From assembly GCF_038725785.1 (NCBI RefSeq), contig NZ_CP109796.1, positions 6,138,501-6,202,500 of the forward strand: 64,000 nucleotides of DNA. The letters run 5' to 3'. The stretch comes from Termitidicoccus mucosus. GTDB taxonomy: Bacteria; Verrucomicrobiota; Verrucomicrobiia; Opitutales; Opitutaceae. The notes under the pieces are model-generated. The model did not search any database. It worked only from the letters and a program-made list of their open reading frames with translations, and was not told the DNA's origin. The translations under genes and the position numbers were made by a program. Shown in pieces: positions 19,062 to 28,519 of this stretch (positions are counted from its first letter, which is position 1; each line of letters opens with the position of its first letter).

Positions 19062-19741
19062 TTGTTGAAAAAGGGTCAGCGGACTGCGCGTATGCGGAAA
19101 GGTGGCGGAAGTGGCGGCGCTTTCCCAAAGGGCGAGGTAACGGGTGAGGGGGGGGGTTCGTCGCCGGCACGGCGGTAAGGCGCGCGAAGTGCCGGTTGAG
19201 CGACGCGCCGCGGTCGGAAGAGGCGGTCGACGAGGCGCAGGGCGTCGTCGTGCGTGAGCGAGGCAGGGCAGGTGGACTTGCCGGCGCCGTTGCGGCCGAT
19301 GACGCCGACGACCTCGCCGGGGCGCACGTCGAAGCTGATGTCGCGGAGCGCCCAGAAATCGGACGGCGCGGGGCGGGCGTCGAGATCGGCGGCGCGCACG
19401 ACGCCGTTGCGGCGGGGACGCAGCCGGGCGAAAAGGCGCTGCACCTCGTCGCGAAAGCTGCTCATGCCGATCACGCCGAGTCGGTATTTCTTGGAGACGT
19501 TTTTAACCTCGATGATGGGTTGGCTCATTTGTTGAAAAAGGGTCAGCGGACTGCGCGTATGCGGAAAAGGTGGCGGAAGTGGCGGGCGCTTTCCCAAAGG
19601 GCGAGGTAACGGGTGAGGGGGCGGGCGAATTCGTCGCCGGCACGGCGGTAAGGCGCGCGGAAGTGCCGGTTGAGCGACGCGCCGCGGTCGGAGAGGAGGC
19701 GGTCGACGAGGCGCAGGGCGTCGTCGTGCGTGAGCGAGGGC
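18804..19741. repeat. tandem duplication of about 467 bp covering the start of wzt and the end of the upstream glycosyltransferase
   Basis: Bases from 18804 to about 19263 are repeated from 19271 to about 19741. The wzt part (to 19061 and 19529) is essentially identical. The glycosyltransferase part of the left copy lacks several single bases relative to the right copy (for example in runs of A and G), leaving it frameshifted. Either a recent duplication has decayed, or an assembly joined two overlapping contig ends, one of low quality. Confidence 0.85.
19271..19529 (-). pseudogene. duplicated wzt 5' fragment
   Basis: It repeats the first 86 codons of wzt up to and including the Walker A motif (GRNGAGKST), then runs into sequence copied from the 3' part of the upstream glycosyltransferase. 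It cannot make an ATPase. Confidence 0.85.
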
Positions 19742-20439
19742 AGGGCGGAGGCGCCGGACGAGGTCGCGGCGGTTTTGGAGAGGCAGATGTTGGCGGCGGC
19801 GATGGTGCTGGTTTGGTAGGCGAGGTAAGGGCGGAGAAAGCGGGGGTCGTCGCGGAGGTAGGCGCGGGCGAGGTCGGGGCCGAGGATGCCGACATTGGTG
19901 ATGAGGGGGAAATCGACGACGCGGCGGAGACCCTCGAGAAAGTCGGTGCCGATGACGAGCGGGCCGGGCGAGGGCGAGCGGAGGAGCGTGCGGTGCGCGC
20001 AATCGAGGTAGAAATCGATGAGGCGCTGGTCGCGGCAGAAGAGCGAGACGGAGTTGTTGACGGTGAGCTTGAACTGGGGGCGCCCGAAGACGACGGAGTG
20101 TATCCAGATTTCGCGGCAGAAGGCATAGCCGGTGGTTTGCGCGAGATCGAAACGGACGGGATCGAAGACCAGCGCGTCGGCATCGATCCAGATCGCGCGG
20201 TCGTAGCCTTCGCCAAGCAGTTCACGGGCGACGGCGAGACGGGCGTAGTCGGAGAGGACGCATTTGTGCGCCGAGGCCTGCGGGCGGATGTCGTCGGGGA
20301 CGCGATCGAAGAACGTGTCGTCGTAGAAGCGGTAGTCGTAGCCCTTTTGCCCGGCCCAGCGCCGGACGGAATCCATGCACGCGGCGATCCACGGGGGAAC
20401 GCCGTCGGTGCGAAAGGACTGGTAGATGACGGTGGGCAT
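19543..20439 (-). CDS. glycosyltransferase with DxD motif
   Basis: 298 residues, beginning [20 protein letters not shown]. It carries [10 protein letters not shown], a [18 protein letters not shown] segment and IWIDADAL, a DxD metal site, close to the pattern of capsular polysaccharide-synthesis and Och1-like alpha-glycosyltransferases. The 3' end is part of the tandem duplication, but this right-hand copy is intact. It lies between wzm and wzt; gene order suggests it adds a sugar or cap to the exported chain. Confidence 0.75.
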   Translation of the reverse strand: MPTVIYQSFRTDGVPPWIAACMDSVRRWAGQKGYDYRFYDDTFFDRVPDDIRPQASAHKCVLSDYARLAVARELLGEGYDRAIWIDADALVFDPVRFDLAQTTGYAFCREIWIHSVVFGRPQFKLTVNNSVSLFCRDQRLIDFYLDCAHRTLLRSPSPGPLVIGTDFLEGLRRVVDFPLITNVGILGPDLARAYLRDDPRFLRPYLAYQTSTIAAANICLSKTAATSSGASALPSLTHDDALRLVDRLLSDRGASLNRHFRAPYRRAGDEFARPLTRYLALWESARHFRHLFRIRAVR

Positions 20440-20453
20440 TTCTCAGGACGGGT

Positions 20454-21326
20454 TCAGACCGTGTCCACGACGGTTCTTGCGGTGCGCTGAAAGAGGAACA
20501 GGCCGGCGAGGAAGACGAGAAGGCTCACGCCGAAGGAGATCGCGTAGCCGACGGGGGCGAAGGTGCCCGCGCCCATGAGCGCGAGGCGGAAGCCGTCGGT
20601 GACCAGGGTCATGGGGTTGAGGAGCGCGAGCCACTGCCAGTCGGCGGGAAGCTTTTCGAGGAGCTTGGAGAGCGGGTAGATGACGGGCGTGGCATACATC
20701 CAGAGCTGCACGACGAAGCCGGAGAGGTGGTGGAAGTCGCGATACTTCGCGGTGAGGCCGGAAAAGAGCATGCCGGTGCCGACGCCGAGCAGGCCCATGT
20801 TGAGGATGAAGACCGGGACCAGGGCGAGGAGCGGTCCGGGGGCGAGATGGTCGGCGCGCCCGGTGAGTTTGTAGATGACGTAAACGGCGAGGAAGGTGCA
20901 GAGCTGGATCGCCAGGGTGAAGAGGTGCGAGATGGAGAGGGCGAAGGGAACGATGACGCGGGGGAAATAGACCTTGCCGAAGAGGTGGGCGTTGCCGGTG
21001 AAGGTGTGGCTGGTCGAGTTGAGGACGTTGGAAAAATAGGTCCAGGGCACGAGGCCGCAGAGGTAAAAGAGGATGGGATTGATGCCGTCGGTGGTGATGC
21101 CGATCATGCGGCCGAACACGAGGGTGAAGACGACCGTGGTGATGAGGGGATTGATGATGAACCAGAGCGGGCCGAGGACGGTTTGCTTGTATTTGGAGAC
21201 GAAGTCGCGGCGGACCAGCAGATAGAGCAGGTCGCGATAATGGAGCAGGCTCTGCCAGTCGAGGCCGAGCCAGTTCTGGTTCGGGCGGATGCGGATTTCG
21301 GCGGGTGCTGATTTGGCGAGGGACAT
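20454..21326 (-). CDS. wzm: ABC-2 type polysaccharide export permease (Wzm)
   Basis: About 290 residues and six membrane helices. The start SLAKSAPAEIRIRPNQNWLG is followed by RDLLYLLVRRDFVSKYKQTV and LGPLWFIINPLITTVVF, the conserved cytosolic elbow and first helix of O-antigen/teichoic acid exporters. LFYLCGLVPWTYFSNVL and YATPVIYPLS are also typical. It pairs with Wzt. I choose the ATG at 21326; the frame is open upstream to 21410, but that part is non-conserved and overlaps wzc. Confidence 0.93.
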   Translation of the reverse strand: MSLAKSAPAEIRIRPNQNWLGLDWQSLLHYRDLLYLLVRRDFVSKYKQTVLGPLWFIINPLITTVVFTLVFGRMIGITTDGINPILFYLCGLVPWTYFSNVLNSTSHTFTGNAHLFGKVYFPRVIVPFALSISHLFTLAIQLCTFLAVYVIYKLTGRADHLAPGPLLALVPVFILNMGLLGVGTGMLFSGLTAKYRDFHHLSGFVVQLWMYATPVIYPLSKLLEKLPADWQWLALLNPMTLVTDGFRLALMGAGTFAPVGYAISFGVSLLVFLAGLFLFQRTARTVVDTV

Positions 21327-21406
21327 GGAGAGAATGCGGATTTCGGAACGGGGCGCGGCCGCGCCATTTTGTAGTTGAATTATTGATACTTGTGGCCCGC
21401 CGCCGG

Positions 21407-23626
21407 TCACTTCACCGCGGCGGCCTCCTCCTCCTGGTAGGCTTTGTAGTAATCGGAACCGTAGGCCCCGTAGCCGTCGTAGCCGTAGTTCATGATCGAG
21501 GCGTGGGGCATCCGGTTCAGCACCACGCCGAGGATGGAGATGCCGGACTCGGTGAACTTGGAGAGCGTCTTTTTGATCAGCTTACGCCGCACGGTGCGGA
21601 AGCGGCAGACATAGACGAGCTCGGCGCAGAAGCGGGAGAGCAGCAGCGCGTCGGGGAAGACGGCGGCGGGCGGCGTGTCGATGATGATCACCTCGTAACT
21701 TTTGGAGAGTTTGTTGAAGAGCTCCGAATGCGCGATCTGGTCGATGATCTCGGTCGGGTTCTTGATGGCGTGCCCGGCGGGGAGGAGGTGGAGGTTGTTC
21801 TCGACGGTGGCGATGCCGAGGGTGGCGAGATCGAGCGGTGTGTCGGCGCCGTCGTCGGGATGCGCGCGCAGCCAGGAGAGAAGGCCGGTGCCCGGTGCGG
21901 TGCCGAAATAGCGCCGGAGCGAGGGGCGGCGGAAGTCGCAATCGACGAGAAGCGTGCGGCGTCCGTGCGCGGCGAAGACCGCCGCCATGTTCGAGGCGGT
22001 GAGGCTCTTGCCCTCGCCGGGGACGGAGCTCGTGATGAGGATGCGCTTGGGAAAGGGGACGGGGGAGCGGATTTCGATCTCGGAGAAGATGCCCCGGTAG
22101 GCCTCGGCGAGGGCGTCGTCCTTGTGCAGGCGGAAGACGTTCGGGCGCTCGGCCTCGGTCAGCTTTTTCATCGTCTTGATGCCCCCGAGGAGGGGGTGGT
22201 CGAGGCCGGTCTCGACGTCGTGCGAGGATTTCACGCGTGTATCCATCAATCCGATACCAATGGGCAGGCCGAGGAAAAGGATGAAGCCGAACGCGCCGGC
22301 CTGGAGCAGGATCTGGCTGGACGGGCTGTTGGAGGGAGCGCCGGGGACGAGGGCCTTGTCGAGGACCTTGATGTTCACGTTCTCGAGCTGGCTGACGATG
22401 GTGGTCTCGTTGAGGCGGGAGAGGATGGAGTTGTAGGCCTGGCGCTTGCTGACGGCGTCCTCCTCGAGGAATTTGTAGTCGATGGTGATGCGGTCGAGAT
22501 CCTGGGCCTGCTTCTCGGCGGCGGCGTATTCACTGCGCAGGCGCTGCTCGTGCTGCCGGGCGAGGTTGAGGCGGGCGTGAGTCTCGGCGATGGCGAGGTC
22601 GACGGCGGCGTCGAGGCGGGCCCTGGTGTCGGCGAGGGCGAGCGCGTTCTGGCGCATGCGGGGATGCTCCTCGAGGTAGCGCTCGGCGAGGGCGGTGCGC
22701 TCGGCGAGAATGTTTTCGTATTGGGTCTTGAGCGAGGCGACGTTGCCGAAGCCGATGATGGCGGAGATTTCGTAGAGGCTTTGGCCGCGCTTGCGGTAGT
22801 CCTCGATGAGCTGGATGAGGGTCTGGAGGGTGGTTTGCTCAAGCTGGGCCTGGGCGAGGTCGTTGCCGAGGAGCCCGACTTTCTGGCGGACGATGTTGGT
22901 GGCTTCGCCGAGGGCCGCCATGTTGTGCCGGGCGCGGTAGTCCTGCATGGCGCGCTCGACGGACTCGACCTCGGAGCGTTTTTCCTCGGACTGGTTTTTG
23001 AGGAAGATGATGGCCGAGTTGGTGCTGGTCATCGCCTTGTCCACGGTGAAGTCGATGTATTTCCGGGAGAAGCGGTTTGCGATGAGCGCGGCAGCCTCGG
23101 GGTCGCGGTTGGTGACGACGATGCGGACGATCGTGGTGCCTTTTTGTTGGTAGATGTTGATGTGCGGCCGGATGATGCCGGCGAGCGAGGGCGGCGGCGC
23201 GGAGGGATTGTCGGGGTTGCGGTAGGGCGCCTGGATCTGCTCGATCTCGGCGGACGAGAACGAGCTTTGCACGTATTCGTAGAAAGTCGTGCTGAGCATT
23301 TGCTCGATGTGGAGGTTGAGCTGGAGGTTCGAGGTCGTGGTGGTGTCGACGACTTCCTTGATGCCGATGACCTGGTCTTTTTGCGGCTCGAAGAGGAGCT
23401 TGACCTCGGAGCGGTAAACGGGGGCGAGTTTCGGCTGGGCGAGGATAAAAACGGTCGCGATGGCGGCGCCCGCGATGAGGCCGATCCACCAGCGCTCAAG
23501 GAACATGTTGAGGAGATTGCGCGGCGAGAAATGGGCGAGGTTGCCGCCGGCCTGCGCCTGGTCGGGGACGCGGGCGGCAGAGCGGTGCGCGGTGGAGCGG
23601 GTTTGGGCTTGGACTGGTTTGGACAT
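21407..23626 (-). CDS. wzc: polysaccharide co-polymerase and tyrosine autokinase (Wzc/ExoP type)
   Basis: 739 residues. The N-terminal Wzz domain has two membrane helices (about 45-65 and 445-465) and a long coiled coil between. The C-terminal BY-kinase has Walker A SSVPGEGKSLTASNMA, A' LLVDCDFRRPSL and Walker B VIIIDTPPA. The tail carries a tyrosine cluster (YGYDGYGAYGSDYYKAY), the usual autophosphorylation site. It controls chain length and export together with Wza. It ends in a short repeat where the stop codon is formed (AAGTGAC). Confidence 0.95.
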   Translation of the reverse strand: MSKPVQAQTRSTAHRSAARVPDQAQAGGNLAHFSPRNLLNMFLERWWIGLIAGAAIATVFILAQPKLAPVYRSEVKLLFEPQKDQVIGIKEVVDTTTTSNLQLNLHIEQMLSTTFYEYVQSSFSSAEIEQIQAPYRNPDNPSAPPPSLAGIIRPHINIYQQKGTTIVRIVVTNRDPEAAALIANRFSRKYIDFTVDKAMTSTNSAIIFLKNQSEEKRSEVESVERAMQDYRARHNMAALGEATNIVRQKVGLLGNDLAQAQLEQTTLQTLIQLIEDYRKRGQSLYEISAIIGFGNVASLKTQYENILAERTALAERYLEEHPRMRQNALALADTRARLDAAVDLAIAETHARLNLARQHEQRLRSEYAAAEKQAQDLDRITIDYKFLEEDAVSKRQAYNSILSRLNETTIVSQLENVNIKVLDKALVPGAPSNSPSSQILLQAGAFGFILFLGLPIGIGLMDTRVKSSHDVETGLDHPLLGGIKTMKKLTEAERPNVFRLHKDDALAEAYRGIFSEIEIRSPVPFPKRILITSSVPGEGKSLTASNMAAVFAAHGRRTLLVDCDFRRPSLRRYFGTAPGTGLLSWLRAHPDDGADTPLDLATLGIATVENNLHLLPAGHAIKNPTEIIDQIAHSELFNKLSKSYEVIIIDTPPAAVFPDALLLSRFCAELVYVCRFRTVRRKLIKKTLSKFTESGISILGVVLNRMPHASIMNYGYDGYGAYGSDYYKAYQEEEAAAVK

Positions 23627-23686
23627 TGGCGGAAGGCGGATTGCGAAAGGCGGAAGGCGGGTGCCGCGGGCGGCGAGGCGGCCCGC

Positions 23687-24379
23687 CTAGAAGAGGCGCT
23701 CCATGACGAGGATCCGGTCGGCCGGATAGATGAGGAAGGATTTGAGGGCGTTGCGGCGGTTGTAGATCATGGCCTCGACGTCCACCGAGAAAATGGTCTC
23801 CTTGCCGTTATCGCCGATGCGGGTGACACGGACATCGTTGGCCTTCGCGGTCGGGCGGAAGCCGCCGATGCTGGTGACGAGCTCGACGATCTCGATGGTG
23901 TCGGCCTCCTTCGGGAGATGGAAGATGCCGGGACTGTTGACCGCGCCGATGATGGTAACTTCGCGCGAGGAATACTGGCGGACGTTGATGGTAACGAGCG
24001 GTTGTTTCAGGAGTTTTTTCGTGACGAATGTTTTTTCCAGATATGATTCGGCCTCGCGGACGGTCTTGCCGGAGAGGCTGACTTCGTTGGCGTAAGGGAC
24101 GCGGACGTTGCCTTGCTTGTCGATGCGTTGCGCGGCGGACATGTCGGGCTCGCCGTGGACATCGATGGAGATTTCGTCGCCGATCGAAAGACGGTAGCCG
24201 GGGTCGGTGGCGAGGGGGAGCGCGGCGGTGGATTGGGCGGAATTGGCGCCGGGAGAAGACGGGGAGGGCGCGCCCGGCGTGCCGGGGGCGGGCTGGTTTT
24301 GCGCGCGGGCGGGGAGCGCGGCCAGACCGGCGGCCAGAAGAAATGCGGACAGAGCCGGATAAGTAATACGAACCATCAT
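23687..24379 (-). CDS. wza: polysaccharide export outer-membrane protein (Wza family)
   Basis: 230 residues. It has a signal peptide ending in ALPARA, then a Pro/Ser/Ala linker, a PES domain starting YRLSIGDEISIDVHGEPDMS and an SLBB-like segment (VTIIGAVNSPGIFHLPKEAD). No lipobox Cys is visible at the cleavage site, unlike E. coli Wza. It should form the periplasmic and outer-membrane channel for the polymer. It is the second gene of the locus, behind the beta-barrel gene. Confidence 0.9.
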   Translation of the reverse strand: MMVRITYPALSAFLLAAGLAALPARAQNQPAPGTPGAPSPSSPGANSAQSTAALPLATDPGYRLSIGDEISIDVHGEPDMSAAQRIDKQGNVRVPYANEVSLSGKTVREAESYLEKTFVTKKLLKQPLVTINVRQYSSREVTIIGAVNSPGIFHLPKEADTIEIVELVTSIGGFRPTAKANDVRVTRIGDNGKETIFSVDVEAMIYNRRNALKSFLIYPADRILVMERLF

Positions 24380-24435
24380 GATTTTGTTTTCTTATAGCGA
24401 AAATCGGGCCGAGCCCGTGAGCCTCGCGGAATTTT

Positions 24436-25654
24436 TCAGAAGATGTTGGTGATCGAGAGGGTCACGACATGGCGGTCGTAGTCGCGGCCAAAATAGCGAC
24501 CGGGCTGAAAGCCGGAGGAGTCGTCATTGTTGTGCTGGTATTGGTAGCTCAGGCCGGCGCTCCAGTATTTATTGAAAGGACGATTGATGCTCAGGTGGAC
24601 CTGAAGCATCTGGTCTTTGCGATTGATGCCGCGGTAATCGATCCAGTTATAGGAAACGGTGCCGATCGCGGTGGTGGCGAGGCCGATGGACTCGGTGACC
24701 GTGGCGGCGACATTGGTGGTGGTGGCGGAGACATCGGAGGCATTGAGGGACATGTTGCGGCTCGCGGAGAGGGCGATGTTGGTGCGGGGACGGGCGTCCC
24801 ATGCGAGGCGAATGTCGCCGGTGAGGGTGTCGCCGCCGGTGTCGTTGATGCCGGGCGAATAGTTCTGGCGGTAGGAGAGGGAGGCGGAGCTTTCGAGCTT
24901 TGGGAAACGCGATTTCGGAGGCGCTGCCGATGACCTCGCCATAGACGGGGCGCGAGAGCGTGACGGAGAGCGCGTGGTCGTTCTGGTCGAGTTTCGCGCC
25001 GAGGTAGTTGTCGCCGGAACTCTGGGTGTCGGTATAAGTGTAGCCGAGCGAGAGATCGGTGCCGCGCAGGAAATCGTTGTAGTCGAAATAGAGGCGGTTG
25101 GTGAGCGTGTCCTGGTCGCTGTAGGTGTCGCCGTCGCGCTCGATGCCTTGATAACTGAAGGACTCGCGGATGGCGGTCTTGAGGCCGAGCTTGTAGGTGA
25201 AATTCAGGCTGCCGTTGAAGTGCTTGGCCGGGATGCGGTCGTTGGCGAAGTAGTCGATGTCGGTGCTTTCGCTGTAGCCAAGGGCGAAGGTCCCGTCGAT
25301 GCGCGCGCCGATGGCGGCGGGCAGGGAGATGCGGAGATTGGCGGAGAGGTTCTCGGCGTCATACTGGTCGTTTTCCTGATAGCGCACCACCGCGACGCCG
25401 GCATTGGCCGAGATCTCGCCGCGGCCGGCCTTGCGGAGGTACTGGAGCATCGGCTGGACGGAGATGTAGGTGTCGGGATCGTTGTCGATGGAGCCGAGAA
25501 AATAGGAATCGTAGCTGACTGCGCCGGTGGTTTGAAGAAGCAGGGAGCCTCGCGCGATTTCGGCGAATCCGAAAAGGCGGGGAGCGAGGCCGGGGGCGAC
25601 GGAAAAGGGCAATATGAGGGTCGCGATGGCCGTGATGCGGATTCGGAAATTCAC
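24436..25654 (-). pseudogene. outer-membrane beta-barrel protein of the EPS locus, one-base frameshift
   Basis: First gene of the locus, starting with GTG at 25654 and a signal-like segment. The 5' frame gives alternating barrel strands (for example LSLGYTYTDTQSSGDNYLG) up to ASEIAFPK near 24900. A second frame then continues KLESSASLSYRQNYSPGIND to the final NRPFNKYWSAGLSYQYQHNN and a C-terminal Phe (ITNIF). Total length is a multiple of three plus one base, so a one-base insertion in the CCCAAAG run explains it. Such barrels are common next to wza in Verrucomicrobia and probably shape export. Whether the break is real needs read data. Confidence 0.75.
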
Positions 25655-26284
25655 TGTGAGTGTTGTTATTATTATACCCTGTGCGCGGTTGCCATTGATT
25701 GGCGTTGCAACGCCTCAATAGTCGAAACCTAAAGCATTGTGACTAGTCTTTAGTAGTAAAAAACCTATGCTTTTATACTAGGTAACATTTGTGTTAAAAA
25801 CATGAAGCGGTTGTGCTTCTGTCATTTTAGCATAATATAACCGCTTTATGCCGGACGGCGGACAGGGATTTTAATAATCCCGTTCTCATGATGCACCCCG
25901 GCGCACGCTTGTTTATAAACCGGTTGTATAATTGTTTATCGTGGGATTTCCCATTATTAGGAAATTTGAACCACGGATTACGCGGATGGAAACGGGCAAA
26001 ACACAAATGTCGTGGTTAGTGCCCGTGGCGATGTAATCCATTGGGTTACATCGCTGCGGTTGATGCACGAATTGGAGGCCGTCCTCGGTGCCGTCCATCT
26101 GTCCCGGAGCGGACGGAACGGAGGCCGTCCCTCCATCTATAAATGCGGACATGGCATTATCTAAAGCGCCGTGACGTGTTTCCGGACAGGCATTCAAAAA
26201 CAGCAGGGAGCATCCGGAAATAATACAATAACAGCGACGCGATTGCGAAGGCGCGCGGGCGCAGGCGCGATCCTGCGGCCTCCG
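25655..26284. other. gene-free AT-rich region upstream of the EPS locus
   Basis: These 630 bases have no convincing gene and are AT-richer than the surroundings, especially 25730-25850. They contain an inverted repeat AAGCGGTT/AACCGCTT (25805-25812 and 25839-25846), a hairpin with a 9-bp stem (26028-26036 and 26046-26054) and GGACGG/CCGTCC repeats near 26110-26130. This is where the promoter and regulator sites of the leftward EPS operon should be. Confidence 0.6.
25671..25676 (-). promoter_or_regulatory. candidate -10 box (TATAAT) for the EPS operon
   Basis: A perfect TATAAT on the minus strand lies 16 bases upstream of the GTG start at 25654. No strong -35 box is seen at 17 bases. If real, the leader is very short. 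Confidence 0.4.
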
Positions 26285-27373
26285 CTATGAAAGCGGGTAG
26301 GTAATGGTCGCGGTGGTGCCGCCGCCTTCGCGGTCGGAGAGCGCGAGGTCGCCGCCCATGTTGCGCAGGGAATGGCGCGCGATCGTCAAGCCCATGCCCA
26401 CGCCGACATGCTGCTTGGTGCTCACAAAGGGTTCGAACATGTGGGCGCGGATGCCCGGGGCGATGCCCCGCCCGCGATCCTCGATGAGGATTTCAATGGC
26501 TTTGGCGTCGCCGGTCCGGCGGGAGCGCAGCTCGACGGAACGCTGGTCGGGGGTGGCGTCGCCGTGGCTTTCCCATGCGTTGAGAAGCAGCGCGGAGAGG
26601 ATGCGTTCGAAGGCCTCGACCTGCACGTGGACGATGAGGCCGCCGAGCGGATTCTCGGTCAGCGGGGCGACGTCGATGTGGTTGTCGGCCTGGAAGCGGG
26701 CGACGCCGCCGGCAAGGAGTTTGTCGAGGGGCACCTCGATGGTGGGAGGGCGGGTTTCGATGGCGAGCAGGTTGAGCTGCTTGATGACGTCGGCGATGCG
26801 TTTGATCGCGTTTTCGACGTTGGCCGCGTTGCTTTTGACCAGTTCGGGCTTCGCGGCCTGAAGGCGGATCAGGTCGATGTAGCCGAGGACGACGGCGAGG
26901 AGGTTGTTGAGGTTGTGCGCGATGCCCTGGCTGACGGAGCCGATGGTGGCGGCGTGGCGGGATTCGGCGAGGCGTTGCTCGAGGTCGAGTTTCTCGCGGT
27001 TGATGGCGAGGACGCGGAGCTGCGTCTGCACGCGGGCGAGCATTTCGTCGAGATCGACGGGCTTGGTGATGTAATCGACGGCGCCGGTGGCGAGTCCTTC
27101 GAGTTTGCTTTCCTTGGTGCCGCGGGCGGTGACGAAGATGACGGGAATGGCGCGGGTGGCGGGATCGGCCTGCAGGAGCTGGCAGACCTCGAAGCCGTCC
27201 ATGTCGGGCATCATGATGTCGAGGAGGATGAGGTCGGGCGAATCGCGGTGGACAAGGTCGAGCGCATCCTGCCCGGATTCGGCGGTGGTGACGGTCATGC
27301 CTTCGCGCTCGAGTTTCTTTTTGAGGAGCTGGACGTTTACGGGCTGGTCGTCGACCACGAGGATTTTGGGCAT
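26285..27373 (-). CDS. response regulator-histidine kinase hybrid
   Basis: 362 residues and no membrane segment. Residues 1-120 are a receiver domain (KILVVDDQPVN; phosphoacceptor Asp in LILLDIMMPDMDGF; Lys in DYITKPVD). A coiled linker leads to a kinase with the His box SVSQGIAHNLNNLLAVVLGY and an ATP-binding domain with DRGRGIAPGI and GVGMGLTIARHSL. The N box is degenerate (LLLNAWES). This REC-first order suggests a cytosolic relay that receives a phosphate or signal from another protein. It is upstream of the EPS locus and divergent in role, but on the same strand; a link to EPS control is a guess. Confidence 0.88.
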   Translation of the reverse strand: MPKILVVDDQPVNVQLLKKKLEREGMTVTTAESGQDALDLVHRDSPDLILLDIMMPDMDGFEVCQLLQADPATRAIPVIFVTARGTKESKLEGLATGAVDYITKPVDLDEMLARVQTQLRVLAINREKLDLEQRLAESRHAATIGSVSQGIAHNLNNLLAVVLGYIDLIRLQAAKPELVKSNAANVENAIKRIADVIKQLNLLAIETRPPTIEVPLDKLLAGGVARFQADNHIDVAPLTENPLGGLIVHVQVEAFERILSALLLNAWESHGDATPDQRSVELRSRRTGDAKAIEILIEDRGRGIAPGIRAHMFEPFVSTKQHVGVGMGLTIARHSLRNMGGDLALSDREGGGTTATITYPLS

Positions 27374-27426
27374 GACAGGGGAAGGATTGAGGGTTGAAAG
27401 CGCGAAGACGAAAATCCCAAGGGCGT

Positions 27427-28326
27427 TCAGGTTTCGGCCTTCAGGTTTTCAGTCTTTTGATTGTTCTGCCGCCACGCCTTGACGGTGTTTTTCATGAGGA
27501 GGGCCACGGTCATGGGGCCGACGCCGCCGGGCACCGGGGTGATTTGCGAACACTTGGGCGCGACTTGGGCGAAGTCCACGTCGCCGACGAGGCGGCAGCC
27601 GCTTTTTTTCGTCGCATCGGCGACGCGGTTGATGCCGACGTCGATGACGACCGCGCCGGGCTTCACCATGTCGGCGGTCACAAAGGCGGCGCGCCCGATG
27701 GCGGCGATGAGGACGTCGGCCTGGCGGGTGAGCGCGGGGAGGTTTGCCGTTTGCGAGTGGCAGATGGTGACGGTGCCGTTGGCGCCGGCTTTTTTCTGGA
27801 GGGCGAGGAGGGCGACGGGCTTGCCGACGATGAGGGAGCGCCCGAGGACGACCACGTGCTTGCCGCGGAGATCGACGGAACTGCGCGCGAGGAGTTCCAT
27901 GATGCCGGCGGGGGTGCAGGCCACGAAGCCGGTGTCGTCCTCCTGGGCGACCTTGCCGAGGTTGATGGTGTTGAAGCCGTCAACGTCCTTGTGCGGGGCG
28001 ACACGGCGGAAAACCGCCACTTCGTCGATGTGCTTGGGGAGCGGCGATTGGACGAGGATGCCGTCCACGGCGGGGTCGGCGTTGAGCCGGTCGATGAGGG
28101 CAAAGAGCTCGTCCTGCGGGATGGTGACGGGGGGAAGAATGACGCGGCTGGTGATGCCGATTTCGGCGGAGGTTTTTTCCTTTTTGGTGACGTAGGAGAC
28201 GGAGGCGGGGTCGTCACCGACGCGGACGAGCGCGATGCAGGGTTTGCGTCCGGGGGCGGCGGAGACTTCGGCCTTGAGTTCGGCGATGAGGGTTTTGGCG
28301 ATCTGGTTGCCGTCGATAAGTTGCAT
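27427..28326 (-). CDS. folD: methylenetetrahydrofolate dehydrogenase/cyclohydrolase
   Basis: FolD interconverts 5,10-methylene-, methenyl- and 10-formyl-tetrahydrofolate in one-carbon metabolism. The 299 residues hold the catalytic SYVTKKEK (Tyr and Lys), [10 protein letters not shown], the [10 protein letters not shown] loop, the Rossmann motif [11 protein letters not shown] and the C-terminal [18 protein letters not shown]. Length is usual. The gene stands alone downstream of the 28360 palindrome. Confidence 0.96.
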   Translation of the reverse strand: MQLIDGNQIAKTLIAELKAEVSAAPGRKPCIALVRVGDDPASVSYVTKKEKTSAEIGITSRVILPPVTIPQDELFALIDRLNADPAVDGILVQSPLPKHIDEVAVFRRVAPHKDVDGFNTINLGKVAQEDDTGFVACTPAGIMELLARSSVDLRGKHVVVLGRSLIVGKPVALLALQKKAGANGTVTICHSQTANLPALTRQADVLIAAIGRAAFVTADMVKPGAVVIDVGINRVADATKKSGCRLVGDVDFAQVAPKCSQITPVPGGVGPMTVALLMKNTVKAWRQNNQKTENLKAET

Positions 28327-28359
28327 GCAGGAAAAGGAATTTCTGGTGTTTTATTTTGA

Positions 28360-28501
28360 ACAGAAGGAAACGAAGGGAACGAAGAAGACCGGGGCCGTGA
28401 ATTGTATTAAACCGCAGATGGACGCAGATTTTTATAAGGATGATTTTATTTATCCGCGGTTTAATATAAATGGGTTTCTTTGTTCCTTTGTTTCCTTCTG
28501 T
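28360..28501. repeat. nested imperfect palindrome of 142 bp
   Basis: Outer arms of 27 bp (acagaaggaaacgaaggg and its near complement) at 28360-28386 and 28475-28501 enclose inner arms around attaaaccgc and gcggtttaat. It fills the gap between folD and the SH3-like gene. Similar A/G-rich arms are common in this bacterial group. Confidence 0.75.
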
Positions 28502-28519
28502 CCGAATAAAATTGTTTTA

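Noticed and set aside
21305-24046. 913-codon open frame on the plus strand
   Set aside because: It lies opposite wzc and wza and has the Gly/Glu/Val-rich composition of a GC-rich antisense frame. The minus strand has clear Wzc and Wza motifs.
25913-26197. 94-codon frame on the minus strand
   Set aside because: It crosses a hairpin and repeat-like sequence in an AT-rich control region, and the protein has no recognisable feature.
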